NCBI GenBank assembly: GCA_963662905.2
Contig: CAXXFD010000003.1
Location: forward strand, 558,001 to 622,000
Origin: G963662905 sp963662905
Lineage (GTDB): Bacteria > Bacteroidota > Bacteroidia > Bacteroidales > WRLA01
Direction: 5' to 3'
DNA length: 64,000 bases
The position numbers and the translations under genes are program-made. Below, piece after piece: positions 1 through 8,029 of the stretch. The first letter of the stretch is position 1, and the number at the start of each line of letters is the position of its first letter. Under the pieces are notes generated by a model. That model was not told the origin of the DNA and made no database searches. It worked only from the letters and a program-made list of their open reading frames with translations.

Positions 1-2
1 TT

Positions 3-740
3 GAGCATTATTTGAAACTTGCTTACGGGCTGCAGTATTCCGAATATGACAAATTCCGTAAAACCGATGATAAAATTGACCTTGGTACAAGTTTCGGTAT
101 CAATGCCATAAAAAACTGGTATTACACCACCAATGCAACACTGAAAACACAATTCAGCAATGGCTATAAATATCCCGATGATTCAACCGTTGTTTCCACA
201 TTTTTTGCCCCTGCATATTTGACTATCTCTGCCGGAATGCAGTACAATCTCAAAGAAAAATTCAGTGTTTTTATCTCACCCGCATCCGGGAAGTTCACTT
301 TTGTGATGGATCAGGAGCTGGCCAATAAAGGTGCTTTTGGCGTAGAACCTGCTGTATATCAAGACACCACAAACATCATCCTGAAACCGGGAAAAAATCT
401 GAAACCGGAATTTGGCATCAATGTCAAGGTGCAACTTAAAACGGAAATCTGGAAAAATGTAAACCTCGACACCAAACTGGAGCTCTACAATAATTACCTC
501 GATCTGGACAAAAGCAACCGCTGGAATGTGGATGTAAATTGGGAAATGTTGCTCAATCTTACGATAAACGAATACCTGAGCACAAACATCCGCATGCACA
601 TGATTTACGACCATAATGTGATGATCAAAGAATATGAACTGATTGACGGCAAAAAAACAGCAGTAGGCGAAGCGCCCCACCTGCAGTTTAAAGAAAGCTT
701 TGGTATTGGCCTGGCCTGGAAATTCGGGAAAGGAGATTAA
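3..740 (+). CDS. DUF3078 family protein, 5' end cut by window edge
   Basis: The reading frame is open from base 3 to a TAA at 738-740, so only about 245 C-terminal residues are seen and the true start lies outside the window. A TTG at 12 is just an internal codon. The visible part alternates short beta strands with aromatic residues, as in an outer-membrane-associated barrel. Family-like blocks include KTQFSNGYKYP, FFAPAYLTISAGMQY, FSVFISPASGKFTFV, DVNWEMLLNLTIN and LQFKESFGIGLAWKF. This pattern matches my memory of DUF3078 proteins of Bacteroidota, which are secreted and of unknown function. A weak hairpin follows the stop at 745-759 without a clear T-run. Confidence 0.72.
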   Translation, partial: EHYLKLAYGLQYSEYDKFRKTDDKIDLGTSFGINAIKNWYYTTNATLKTQFSNGYKYPDDSTVVSTFFAPAYLTISAGMQYNLKEKFSVFISPASGKFTFVMDQELANKGAFGVEPAVYQDTTNIILKPGKNLKPEFGINVKVQLKTEIWKNVNLDTKLELYNNYLDLDKSNRWNVDVNWEMLLNLTINEYLSTNIRMHMIYDHNVMIKEYELIDGKKTAVGEAPHLQFKESFGIGLAWKFGKGD

Positions 741-943
741 CGGATTTGCTTTAAGCAAACGATTTCCTTCCGGATGTTTTGATGTAAATTTTCTACACAT
801 TTTAGACCCGATTTACCCGAAGGGTTCGTAGCTGCTTATTAGAGGATACTTGTTCCGGACTTTAGGTTTCCGGCCTGGCCGCAATACATTGGTTAATTGT
901 TGGGAGACGTAAAAAAATTGAATGGCACAAACAGCAGTTATTT

Positions 944-965
944 GGTTCTACACGGAATTTCGTGG
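944..965. repeat. Solo insertion-sequence-end-like motif
   Basis: The motif GGTTCTAC followed by CACGGAATTTCGTG resembles the two inverted ends of the element at 29275-29448, which share GGTTCT and AATTTCGT. Only one end is visible here, so it is probably a relic of a transposed element. The relationship rests on visual similarity only. Confidence 0.4.
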
Positions 966-1070
966 AAAGTAGTTTGAATGGCGTTTCAAACAGAGTCCGC
1001 CTTCCGATGGCATCGAAATTTCTCATGCTTCGGAAAGTTTTATCGGAATGACGGGTTTTAAAAAGTCAGA

Positions 1071-1261
1071 GGGCAAATGCGGCGCACTTCGACTTGGTTC
1101 GGCTCCCATCGACTCCGCTCAAGGAACACGCTTACTTCGGCTACGCTTACTTCGGCTACGCTCAGCACATCGCAGCACATCGCACCACATCGCACCACAT
1201 CGCACCACATCGCACCACATCGCACCATAGGACGCTCATTGACCGTAAGCCACCTTTGCCC
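1071..1261. repeat. Dispersed intergenic repeat, copy A, with 10-bp tandem array
   Basis: Imperfect inverted ends (1071-1083 and 1249-1261, 11 of 13 positions matching) enclose a segment containing the words CGGCTACGCTCAGCACA and GACCGTAAGC. The same words recur in copy B near 23077-23236, where the inverted ends are perfect. In copy A the interior carries about six units of the 10-mer CGCACCACAT (about 1161-1228), which copy B lacks. The flank after 1261 (GTCATTTCGACGATA, CTACTGACCTC) is also shared with copy B. Confidence 0.7.
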
Positions 1262-1585
1262 AAACTTTAATAAACAGTCATTTCGACGATACCGAAGCTT
1301 CCGTAGATGAGAAATCTATTTATTCACGAGCATAAATCATTCTATCTACTTATCTACTGACCTCTATTAATTTACTCCGTCCTCACTTTGAATTAAAATA
1401 TCAGACGGACGCTTTCGTGCATTGATGTTTTTTAGGAGCAATCACCCTTCTTATAATGATCATCCTTCAACCCAAGACAGGGCAAACGCATCATAAATAT
1501 TATACCATTCTTTGACAATCCTATTCCTATGCATTTTAAATTCATTGGTAATAAAGCTGTTACCGGTCTAAATCCATTTCGGCTT

Positions 1586-1704
1586 CAATCCCAAAGGGAT
1601 TGCATATCTATAATAGGAAATGTTAATTAAAGGTTCGACCCCGGACGGGGTCGTATGTGGCGTTCTGTGGTAACTCTTTATACATATTTGACCGCTCTGC
1701 GGTC
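1586..1704. repeat. Cluster of three short palindromes
   Basis: Three hairpins with 6-7 bp stems and 3-4 nt loops lie in 120 bp: CAATCCC/GGGATTG (1586-1602), CGACCCC/GGGGTCG (1636-1653) and GACCGC/GCGGTC (1690-1704). Similar palindromes occur at 22660-22740. They resemble the REP-like palindromes often seen between genes of Bacteroidota. None is followed by a T-run, so they are not simple terminators. Confidence 0.5.
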
Positions 1705-1934
1705 TAAGCCGATTTATCTTTTTGCGGCATTTTCAGGCTGTTGAGGGTTCTTGTTAAACTTATAACCTCTCTGGTTTTCGCAAATGAAGCAATTTGCTGC
1801 TTTGTGCTTTAAACAGAAAAACTGTAATATATCAATCTGACACAAGACGTAAGTTTTTTTCAAACGCAACAAATATCCAGCCTGACAAATATAGCTTGAT
1901 CAAGATGCGTTTGCCCTGCAACCCAAGAAATAGC

Positions 1935-1966
1935 TTGAATCAACTTCTAAAAAAACATTATCTTTG
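1935..1966 (+). promoter_or_regulatory. Predicted promoter of rpn copy 1
   Basis: TTG at 1935-1937, a 21-nt spacer, and TATCTTTG at 1959-1966 fit the Bacteroidota TTG...TAnnTTTG promoter. Transcription would start around 1972, only a few bases before the ATG codons at 1977 and 1983, so the mRNA would be nearly leaderless. Confidence 0.55.
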
Positions 1967-1976
1967 TTTTAAATGA

Positions 1977-2876
1977 ATGGCCATGACAGAATTTGTTGAA
2001 AAATATGTGAATCCATTTACGGATTATGGATTTAAGCGCCTGTTTGGCGAAGAGCCCAATAAGGACCTGTTGCTTGATTTTTTGAATGAACTATTACATG
2101 AAGAGCAGGGAAGGATTGTTAGCCTTACTTATTTAAAAAGCGAGCATTTGGGCACTACCGAACTCGACCGAAAGGCCATATTCGACCTTTATTGCGAAAA
2201 TGAAAAGGGAGAGAAATTTATCGTAGAGCTCCAAAAAACCAAACAGAAATTTTTCAAAGACCGCACACTTTATTATTCTACTTTTCCTATCAGAGAACAG
2301 GCAAAACGGGCGGACTGGATGTACGAGCTCAAAGCCGTTTATACAATTGCCATTCTGGATTTTGTTTTTGACGAAGACCGCGACAAACCCGATAAATACA
2401 GATATGATGTTAAGCTTTCGGACATAGATACAAAGAAGGTATTTTATGATAAACTGACCTTCATCTATCTTGAAATGCCCAAGTTCAACAAAACATTGGA
2501 ACAACTTGAGAGCCGTTTTGATAAATGGCTCTATGTGATCCGCAACCTCAATCGGTTAGACCGTATTCCGGAAAAGCTCCGCGAACGTATTTTTGAAAAG
2601 CTGTTTGAAACGGCAGAAATTTCAAAATTCACCCAGGAGCAGGTACGTTCCTATGAAGACAGCCTTAAATATTACCGCGACCTGAAAGCCTCCCTGGCAA
2701 CACGTTATGAAGAAGGAATGGAAAAAGGAATGGAAAAGGGAATGGAAAAGGGAATGGAAAAGGGAATGGAAAAAGTTGCGCTCAAGATGATCCAACAAAA
2801 TGAACCCACAGAAAGGATTATGGCCTATACAGGACTCACTGAGGAACAGATCGAAATCTTGAAGAATAACTCTTAA
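1977..2876 (+). CDS. Rpn-family PD-(D/E)XK nuclease (transposase-like), copy 1
   Basis: A 299-residue protein of the PDDEXK_2/Rpn family (recombination-promoting nuclease, often annotated as a PD-(D/E)XK nuclease family transposase). The N-terminal signature NPFTDYGFKRLFGE lies near residue 12. The catalytic core is AIFDLYCENEKGEKF followed by IVELQ (about residues 62-83), giving the Asp and Glu-x-Gln set, then FKDRTLYYST. After about residue 220 comes a helix, five GMEK units encoded by 12-bp repeats (about 2713-2772), and a short helical end (ERIMAYTGLTEEQIEILKN). ATG 1977 is used; ATG 1983 is equally possible. In enterobacterial Rpn proteins the variable C-terminal domain is also made alone as an antitoxin (RpnS). 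The stop overlaps the next gene as TAATG. Copies 2 and 3 lie at 29.7 and 33.1 kb. Confidence 0.85.
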   Translation: MAMTEFVEKYVNPFTDYGFKRLFGEEPNKDLLLDFLNELLHEEQGRIVSLTYLKSEHLGTTELDRKAIFDLYCENEKGEKFIVELQKTKQKFFKDRTLYYSTFPIREQAKRADWMYELKAVYTIAILDFVFDEDRDKPDKYRYDVKLSDIDTKKVFYDKLTFIYLEMPKFNKTLEQLESRFDKWLYVIRNLNRLDRIPEKLRERIFEKLFETAEISKFTQEQVRSYEDSLKYYRDLKASLATRYEEGMEKGMEKGMEKGMEKGMEKVALKMIQQNEPTERIMAYTGLTEEQIEILKNNS

Positions 2877-3163
2877 TGAAAAATCGGAATACCCCATCAG
2901 ATCAGGATTACTTCAACGAAAACAGCCTCAAATATTACCGCGACCTAAAAGCCTCCCTGGCAACACGTTATGAAGAAGGAATGGAAAAGGGAATGGAAAA
3001 GGGAAGAGAAGAAGGAAGAAAAGAAGGAAGAAAAGAAGGAATGGCTGAGGGAATGGAAAAAGTTGCGCTCAAGATGATTCAACAAAATGAACCCATAGAA
3101 AGGATTATGGTCTATACAGGACTCACTGAGGAACAGATCGAAATCTTGAAGAATAGCAAATAA
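2876..3163 (+). CDS. Detached Rpn C-terminal tail (RpnS-like), downstream of rpn copy 1
   Basis: A 95-residue reading frame whose ATG overlaps the rpn stop by one base (TAATG), which suggests coupled translation. From SLKYYRDLKASLATRYEEG onward it repeats the end of the preceding protein almost exactly, including KVALKMIQQNEP and TGLTEEQIEILKN. The repeat segment differs (GMEKGMEKGREEGRKEGRKEGMAEG). No nuclease residues are present. It is either a decaying duplication or a functional stand-alone inhibitor tail. The intact frame, the overlapping start and a parallel case at 29460-29708 favour expression. The first 14 residues have no counterpart in the parent. Confidence 0.65.
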   Translation: MKNRNTPSDQDYFNENSLKYYRDLKASLATRYEEGMEKGMEKGREEGRKEGRKEGMAEGMEKVALKMIQQNEPIERIMVYTGLTEEQIEILKNSK

Positions 3164-3269
3164 TTTATTGAACAGCCTCCAGTTTGTCTCGCTACCAGCC
3201 TTTCACAAAGAGTTTAACAGATCAATCACAAGTACATAGTAAAACCAAATGCGTGCACTCCTTTTGGCA

Positions 3270-3306
3270 AAAAGAAAAACCCGGGCAACCTGTGGCTGCT
3301 CCGGGT
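3270..3306 (-). terminator. Rho-independent terminator of the hydrogenase operon
   Basis: Read on the minus strand, the stem ACCCGG (3306-3301) pairs with CCGGGT (3284-3279) and is followed at once by a TTTTTCTTT tract. It sits about 50 bp beyond the hydC stop. Confidence 0.75.
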
Positions 3307-3353
3307 AAAAAATCGCCCTATGAGAGTCTTTTCAGGGACAAGCCCCGAATATT

Positions 3354-3833
3354 TTAGTTCTTGTATTCTGCGATGATGTCTTTTACATCATCAGGTGCTA
3401 CGCGACCGTAAACTTTATCACCAACCATAACAACCGGTGCAAGGCCACAGGCGCCAACGCAGCGCAGGCAGCTGATCGAAAATTCTCCGTCGGGAGTAGT
3501 TTCGCCAACTTCGCATTTGAGTTCGCGTTTAAATTCAGCAAGAACTTTTTCGGCACCACGAACATAACAGGCCGTACCTGTACAGATGCTGATCGGGTGT
3601 TTACCTTTGGGCTTCATCGTGAAAAAGCTGTAAAAACTTACCACACCATAAACATGTGCAGTAGATGTGTGCAGTTCCTGAGCAACAACTTCCTGTACTT
3701 CAGCGGGCAGGTAACCGAAGTTTTCCTGGCATTTGTGCAGCACATTGATGAGTTCGCCTTTATTATTACCGAAAGACTTACTGATTTCTTTGATCTTATC
3801 GATGCTATCCTGAGATAATTTAATATTTGCCAT
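3354..3833 (-). CDS. hydC: HydC, NuoE-like [2Fe-2S] subunit of bifurcating hydrogenase
   Basis: A 159-residue thioredoxin-fold subunit homologous to complex I NuoE. It carries the four cluster cysteines in the usual order: CTGTACYVRGAEKVL (Cys-x4-Cys) and SCLRCVGACGLAPVVMV. The N-terminal helical part (LINVLHKCQENFGYLPAEV) is typical of the family. It passes electrons between NADH-linked HydB and the rest of the cytoplasmic HydABC complex, which couples NADH and ferredoxin oxidation to H2 formation or the reverse. It is the last gene of the operon, 38 bp after hydA and before a terminator. In many operons of this type hydC comes first, so its position is slightly unusual. Confidence 0.92.
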   Translation of the reverse strand: MANIKLSQDSIDKIKEISKSFGNNKGELINVLHKCQENFGYLPAEVQEVVAQELHTSTAHVYGVVSFYSFFTMKPKGKHPISICTGTACYVRGAEKVLAEFKRELKCEVGETTPDGEFSISCLRCVGACGLAPVVMVGDKVYGRVAPDDVKDIIAEYKN

Positions 3834-3871
3834 TTTATCGTCTCCTATTTTATTTATTCGATACTGATTTC

Positions 3872-5641
3872 CTAGTCAATTTCTACTTTGGTACTCTTGT
3901 CAAAGTAGTGCGTATGCAGCAGGTGATGTGCTTTTTCGCTCATCGGTTTGCCGAGGAAATCTTCATACAGTTTAACGATATAAGGGTTCTCGTGCGATTT
4001 ACGGATTGGTTTACCTGCATCTTCACGATAGAGTGCTTCGGCACGTTTTTTCAGGATTTCGCTATCGCCATGGTGCAGCGGCTGGCCACCACCACCAATA
4101 CAACCGCCAGGACAAGCCATCACTTCGATTGCATGGTAATTTGATTTTCCTGACCGCACTTCTTCGAGCAGTTTACGTGCATTGCCGAGTCCGTGTGCAA
4201 TACCGATATTGATATCCAAACCATTGAAATCAACGGTAGCGCTGCGGATGCCTTCCATACCGCGAAGTTCATGGAAGTCAACTTTCTCAAGTTTTTTACC
4301 GGTTTGCACTTCATAAGCAGTACGTGTAGCGGCTTCGATTACACCACCGGTAGCACCGAAGATAACAGCAGCGCCGGTTGACTCTCCAAGAGGATTATCG
4401 AAATCCTGCTCTTCCAATCCAACGAAATCCATATTTGCCTGCTTAATCAGATTGGCCAGTTCGCGTGTAGATATTGAATAGTTCACATCAGGATCGCCAT
4501 TGGTTTTGAACTCATCGCGCTGACATTCATATTTTTTAGCCAGGCAAGGCATAATGGAAACCACGATCAGGTCTTCGCGTTTTACGCCAATTTGCTCTGT
4601 AAAATAGTTTTTGGCAATTGCGCCGAACATCTGCTGCGGAGAGCGGGCTGTTGAAGGCACATCTTTCATGTCAGGAAAATGGTGCTCAAAGAAGTTCACC
4701 CAACCCGGGCAGCAAGAAGTAAGGATGGGCAGCTTCACGTCTTTATCGCCATTGAGGTGACGTGTGAGGCGGTCGAGCAGCTCAGTACCTTCTTCCATGA
4801 TGGTAAGGTCGGCAGCAAAATCTGTATCAAATACAAAGTCGAAACCGAGATTACGCAGAGCGGTAACCATTTTTCCGGTTACGAGGGTGCCTGCTTCCAT
4901 GCCAAATTCTTCGCCCAGTGCTGCGCGAATGGCAGGAGCTGTTTGAACCACAACTTTTTTGGTTGGGTCGGCAAGAGCGCGGAGGATTTGAGGTGTGTGA
5001 TCCACTTCAGTGAGTGCGCCTGTAGGGCAAACGGCAACACACTGACCGCAATAAGTACAAGGAGATTTTTCGAGGTTTTGCTCGAAAGCAGGAGCAACAA
5101 CAGCTTCGAAACCACGGTTTACAGCTGAAAGTGCACCTACGGTTTGTACTTCATTACAGACCATTTCGCAACGGCGGCACATGATACATTTGTCCACATC
5201 GCGGATAATGGCAGGAGATGTATCTTTACGGTAGGTTGATTGTTCGCCTTTGAAAGGAATTTCGCGTACGCCGAGCTGGTGTGCCAGATCCTGCAGTTCG
5301 CAGTTTCCTGATTTTGCACAAACAAGGCAGTCGGCCGGGTGGTCTGAAAGGATGAGTTCCAGAACAGTGCGACGCGCATTTAAAACACGGATTGTACTGG
5401 TTTTAACAACCATACCTTCGGCAACGAGGGTAGTACATGATGGAGCCAGGTTACGGCGGCCTTCTACTTCAACAACGCAGATACGGCAACCGCCCGGTTT
5501 GTTTTCCATATTCATGCCATCGAGGCTGAAATAGCAGAGCGTAGGGATATTGATGCCTGCTTTTTTCGCTGCATGTAAAATGGTGGTTCCTTTTTCGACT
5601 TCAACCGGCTTATTATCTATGGTTAATTTGATCATTTCCAT
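3872..5641 (-). CDS. hydA: HydA, [FeFe]-hydrogenase catalytic subunit (group A3 type)
   Basis: About 589 residues. Domains in order: an N-terminal [2Fe-2S] ferredoxin fold (PTLCYFSLDG, GGCRICVVEVEG), a His-ligated [4Fe-4S] site (HPADCLVCAKSGNC), two [4Fe-4S] sites (CIMCRRCEMVC and CTYCGQCVAVCPTGAL), then the H-cluster domain. The H-cluster motifs are complete: LTSCCPGW (about residue 300), MPCLAKKYE and MACPGGCIGGGGQP. A C-terminal small-subunit-like tail (SHENPYIVKLYEDFLG) follows. ATG 5641 is preferred over an upstream TTG at 5650. Gene context with NuoF- and NuoE-like partners identifies it as the H2-forming subunit of a bifurcating NAD-dependent complex. Maturases HydE, HydF and HydG are not in the window. 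Confidence 0.95.
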   Translation of the reverse strand: MEMIKLTIDNKPVEVEKGTTILHAAKKAGINIPTLCYFSLDGMNMENKPGGCRICVVEVEGRRNLAPSCTTLVAEGMVVKTSTIRVLNARRTVLELILSDHPADCLVCAKSGNCELQDLAHQLGVREIPFKGEQSTYRKDTSPAIIRDVDKCIMCRRCEMVCNEVQTVGALSAVNRGFEAVVAPAFEQNLEKSPCTYCGQCVAVCPTGALTEVDHTPQILRALADPTKKVVVQTAPAIRAALGEEFGMEAGTLVTGKMVTALRNLGFDFVFDTDFAADLTIMEEGTELLDRLTRHLNGDKDVKLPILTSCCPGWVNFFEHHFPDMKDVPSTARSPQQMFGAIAKNYFTEQIGVKREDLIVVSIMPCLAKKYECQRDEFKTNGDPDVNYSISTRELANLIKQANMDFVGLEEQDFDNPLGESTGAAVIFGATGGVIEAATRTAYEVQTGKKLEKVDFHELRGMEGIRSATVDFNGLDINIGIAHGLGNARKLLEEVRSGKSNYHAIEVMACPGGCIGGGGQPLHHGDSEILKKRAEALYREDAGKPIRKSHENPYIVKLYEDFLGKPMSEKAHHLLHTHYFDKSTKVEID

Positions 5642-5671
5642 TATTCTCAATCTTTTTCTGATTCTTAAAAC

Positions 5672-7465
5672 TTACACAATTGAAATGGCGTTGAACTTAC
5701 ATTTTTCCATACAAGCACCGCACTTGATACAAGCTGCCTGATCAATTTCGTGAGGCTTTTTGCGCTCACCGGAAATTGCATTCACAGGACAGTTGCGTGC
5801 ACAAAGTGTACAACCGATACAAGCTTCAGGATCAATAACATACTGCATCAGGTCGGTACAAACACCGGCGCGGCATTTTTTGTCAACAACGTGCTCAACA
5901 TACTCATCCCAGAAATTGTCCAGAGTGGAAAGAACCGGGTTTGGAGAGGTTTGTCCCAGGCCGCAAAGTGCTGTATCTTTAATAACACCACTCAGGTTGC
6001 GCAGCTTTTCGAGGTCTTCCATGGTACCTTCACCTTTGGTGATGGTTTCCAGGATTTCGTAGAGGCGCTTATTACCGATACGGCATGGAGAACACTTACC
6101 ACAGGATTCTTCAACAGTAAAATCGAGGTAGAATTTCGCAACGGAAACCATACAGTCGTCTTCGTCCATTACAATCATACCGCCCGATCCCATCATAGAA
6201 CCTGCTTCGATCAGTGTATCATATTCAATAGGAGTATCGAGGTGCTTTTCAGTAAGACAGCCACCTGAGGGGCCACCTGTTTGAACTGCTTTAAATTTCT
6301 TTCCGTCTTTGATACCGCCACCAATTTCGAAGATTACTTCGCGCAGTGTAGTACCCATTGGGATTTCGATAAGGCCCACATTGTTGATCTTACCGGCAAG
6401 GGCAAAGACTTTTGTACCTTTTGAGCGCTCAGTTCCAATGCTTGAGAACCATTCAGCGCCTTTGAGGTAAATTACCGGGATATTTGCGAAAGTTTCAACG
6501 TTGTTTACGTTGGTAGGTTTTTCGAGATAACCGCTTTCGGCAGGGAAGGGAGGTTTCACGGTAGGTTCGCCGCGGAGACCTTCCATTGAATGGATCAATG
6601 CAGTTTCCTCACCACAAACAAATGCTCCTGCACCATAGCGAAGCTCAATATCGAAGCTGAAATCAGATCCCAAAATATTTTCCCCTAACAGACCATATTC
6701 ACGAGCCTGGTCGATTGCAATTTTAAGGCGGTGGATTGCCAGCGGATATTCGGCACGGATATAGATAAGACCTTTGTTTGCACCAATGCAATAACCATTG
6801 ATTGCCATAGCTTCGAGCACGGTATGCGGGTCGCCTTCGAGTATGGAACGGTCCATAAATGCACCGGGGTCGCCTTCATCGGCATTACAAACAACATATT
6901 TTTGATCGCCTTTTGAAGCAGCAGCAAATTTCCACTTTAAGCCTGTAGGGAAACCACCGCCGCCACGGCCACGAAGGCCAGAGTCCATCATGATTTTAAT
7001 CGCTTCATCGGGTGAGAGTTCGCCAAGAACTTTTCCGAGTGCAGCATAACCATCACGGGCAATATATTCTTCCACATTTTCCGGATCGATAAAACCACAG
7101 TTGCGCAGTGCAATACGGATTTGCTTTTTATAAAAACCCATATGCTTGGAATCGGCAATATGTTCCTTTTTGGAAGGATCTGTATAAAGCAGGCGTTCCA
7201 CTTTACGTCCTTTAATGATGTGCTCGTTGATAATGTCCTGAGCATCATCGGGTTTTACCTGAGTATAGAAAGTGTTATCGGGTAATACTTTGATGATAGG
7301 ACCTTGCTCACAAAAGCCGAAGCAACCGGTAGTAACCACTTTTACTTCGCCTTCGAGCCCTTTTTCATTGATTTCCTGATTGAGCTTATCCTGGATGGCT
7401 TCGCTCTCAGAGGCACGGCAGCCTGTACCGCCGCACACCATCAGATGATATTTTATACTAGACAT
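5672..7465 (-). CDS. hydB: HydB, NuoF-like NADH/FMN subunit of bifurcating hydrogenase
   Basis: A 597-residue flavoprotein subunit. An N-terminal thioredoxin-like [2Fe-2S] domain carries CGGTGCRAS and TGCFGFCEQGP. The NuoF core follows with the FMN/NADH loop GRGGGGFPTGLKW (about residue 170), CNADEGDPGAFMDR, and the [4Fe-4S] motif ESCGKCSPCRIGNKR (about 460). Two C-terminal ferredoxin-type clusters are CIGCTLCARNCPVNAI and CIKCGACMEKCKFNAI. All expected cysteines are present. It binds NAD(H) and FMN, the site of electron bifurcation or confurcation in HydABC enzymes. It lies 30 bp upstream of hydA and 14 bp downstream of the small thioredoxin-fold gene. Confidence 0.95.
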   Translation of the reverse strand: MSSIKYHLMVCGGTGCRASESEAIQDKLNQEINEKGLEGEVKVVTTGCFGFCEQGPIIKVLPDNTFYTQVKPDDAQDIINEHIIKGRKVERLLYTDPSKKEHIADSKHMGFYKKQIRIALRNCGFIDPENVEEYIARDGYAALGKVLGELSPDEAIKIMMDSGLRGRGGGGFPTGLKWKFAAASKGDQKYVVCNADEGDPGAFMDRSILEGDPHTVLEAMAINGYCIGANKGLIYIRAEYPLAIHRLKIAIDQAREYGLLGENILGSDFSFDIELRYGAGAFVCGEETALIHSMEGLRGEPTVKPPFPAESGYLEKPTNVNNVETFANIPVIYLKGAEWFSSIGTERSKGTKVFALAGKINNVGLIEIPMGTTLREVIFEIGGGIKDGKKFKAVQTGGPSGGCLTEKHLDTPIEYDTLIEAGSMMGSGGMIVMDEDDCMVSVAKFYLDFTVEESCGKCSPCRIGNKRLYEILETITKGEGTMEDLEKLRNLSGVIKDTALCGLGQTSPNPVLSTLDNFWDEYVEHVVDKKCRAGVCTDLMQYVIDPEACIGCTLCARNCPVNAISGERKKPHEIDQAACIKCGACMEKCKFNAISIV

Positions 7466-7479
7466 CTTGTTTTCTGGGT

Positions 7480-7875
7480 TTATTCGTCAATAGATTCATA
7501 ATTTGCCGGGAGGATGCCGTCAACGAGTTCGCCGGCCTTCACATATTTTTCGATGATTTCATCGGCTTTGTTGCGGTCAACATAACCAAAAACCACAGGT
7601 TCTTCGCCGGGGCGTGTCACCTCGATTGTAGGTTCAGCAAAGCTGTAGCCCATATCGCCGGTTTGAGTCACAACAGCAGGAACATTGCGTTTTTCCAGCT
7701 CATCGATCAGGAAATTCATGATTTCTTTTGCTCCGGAGGCAATACCACTGGTAGCCATACCGACTTTAATTTGAACGAGCTTTTCGGCATTGTCGCCTTT
7801 CTCGCGCAAATCAATCTTAGCCTGAACACTGTTTTTCAGGTTTTTTAAATCAGCCAAAGACTTAATTTTTGCCAT
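7480..7875 (-). CDS. Small thioredoxin-fold [2Fe-2S]-type protein of hyd operon, lacking all cysteines
   Basis: A 131-residue first gene of the hydrogenase operon. The fold signature is that of the short (2Fe-2S) ferredoxin-like proteins found beside HydB: KVGMATSGIASGAKEI, VVTQTGDMGYSFAEP, TIEVTRPGEEPVVFG and ADEIIEKYVKAGELVDG. In relatives as I remember them, MATC and QTGCMGYC supply the cluster ligands. Here those positions read S, D and S, and the protein has no cysteine at all, so it cannot hold a Cys-ligated cluster. It may be an assembly or structural subunit. The assignment to the family is firm; the loss of the cluster is read directly from the sequence. Confidence 0.85.
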   Translation of the reverse strand: MAKIKSLADLKNLKNSVQAKIDLREKGDNAEKLVQIKVGMATSGIASGAKEIMNFLIDELEKRNVPAVVTQTGDMGYSFAEPTIEVTRPGEEPVVFGYVDRNKADEIIEKYVKAGELVDGILPANYESIDE

Positions 7876-7958
7876 AATTCTTTTTTGCTTTGAATATATT
7901 CCGAAAAAATTACTCTTATTTCATTGATAATTAAGATTGTTCCAATCCTAATTTTCTG

Positions 7959-7990
7959 CAAAAATATTATACCCCAATATACTGGCCAAA
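7959..7990 (-). promoter_or_regulatory. Predicted promoter of the hydrogenase operon
   Basis: On the minus strand TTTG (7990-7987), a 20-nt spacer and TATTTTTG (7966-7959) match the Bacteroidota promoter. Transcription would begin near 7952, about 77 bases before the first gene. Confidence 0.6.
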
Positions 7991-8013
7991 TTAATCTGTG
8001 AAAAATTTAACAC

Positions 8014-8029
8014 TGTTATAAAAATAACA
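8014..8029. promoter_or_regulatory. Candidate operator upstream of the hyd promoter
   Basis: A perfect inverted repeat TGTTAT-N4-ATAACA. With one base added on each side its spacing equals that of Rex boxes (TTGTTAA-N4-TTAACAA), and 12 of the 14 half-site bases agree. It lies about 70 bases before the predicted start, a position more usual for a CRP/FNR-type activator. The regulator is not known. Confidence 0.4.

Larger units (their letters stand above)
741..1976. other. Long intergenic region rich in repeats, no convincing gene
   Basis: About 1.2 kb without a credible coding region. It holds an isolated insertion-sequence-end-like motif (944-965), a repeat element with imperfect inverted ends and a 10-bp tandem repeat (1071-1261), three short hairpins (1586-1704), and the predicted rpn promoter at its end. 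Short open frames here translate to repeat-derived peptides such as runs of HHIAPHRT and have no matching family. Confidence 0.7.

Noticed and set aside
276..800. 174-codon minus-strand frame opposite the DUF3078 gene
   Set aside because: It is antisense to a family-like protein; the composition is that of a shadow frame.
1048..1310. Short plus-strand open frames over the 10-bp repeat
   Set aside because: They translate the tandem repeat in different frames (HHIAPHRT runs) and lie within a dispersed non-coding repeat.
1794..1976. 60-codon open frame just before rpn copy 1
   Set aside because: No recognisable family; it overlaps the predicted rpn promoter and has no start context of its own.
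2876..3163. Tail-only frame as a frameshifted remainder of rpn copy 1
   Set aside because: rpn copy 1 already has its own complete tail and stop. The following frame is a second, slightly different copy of that tail.
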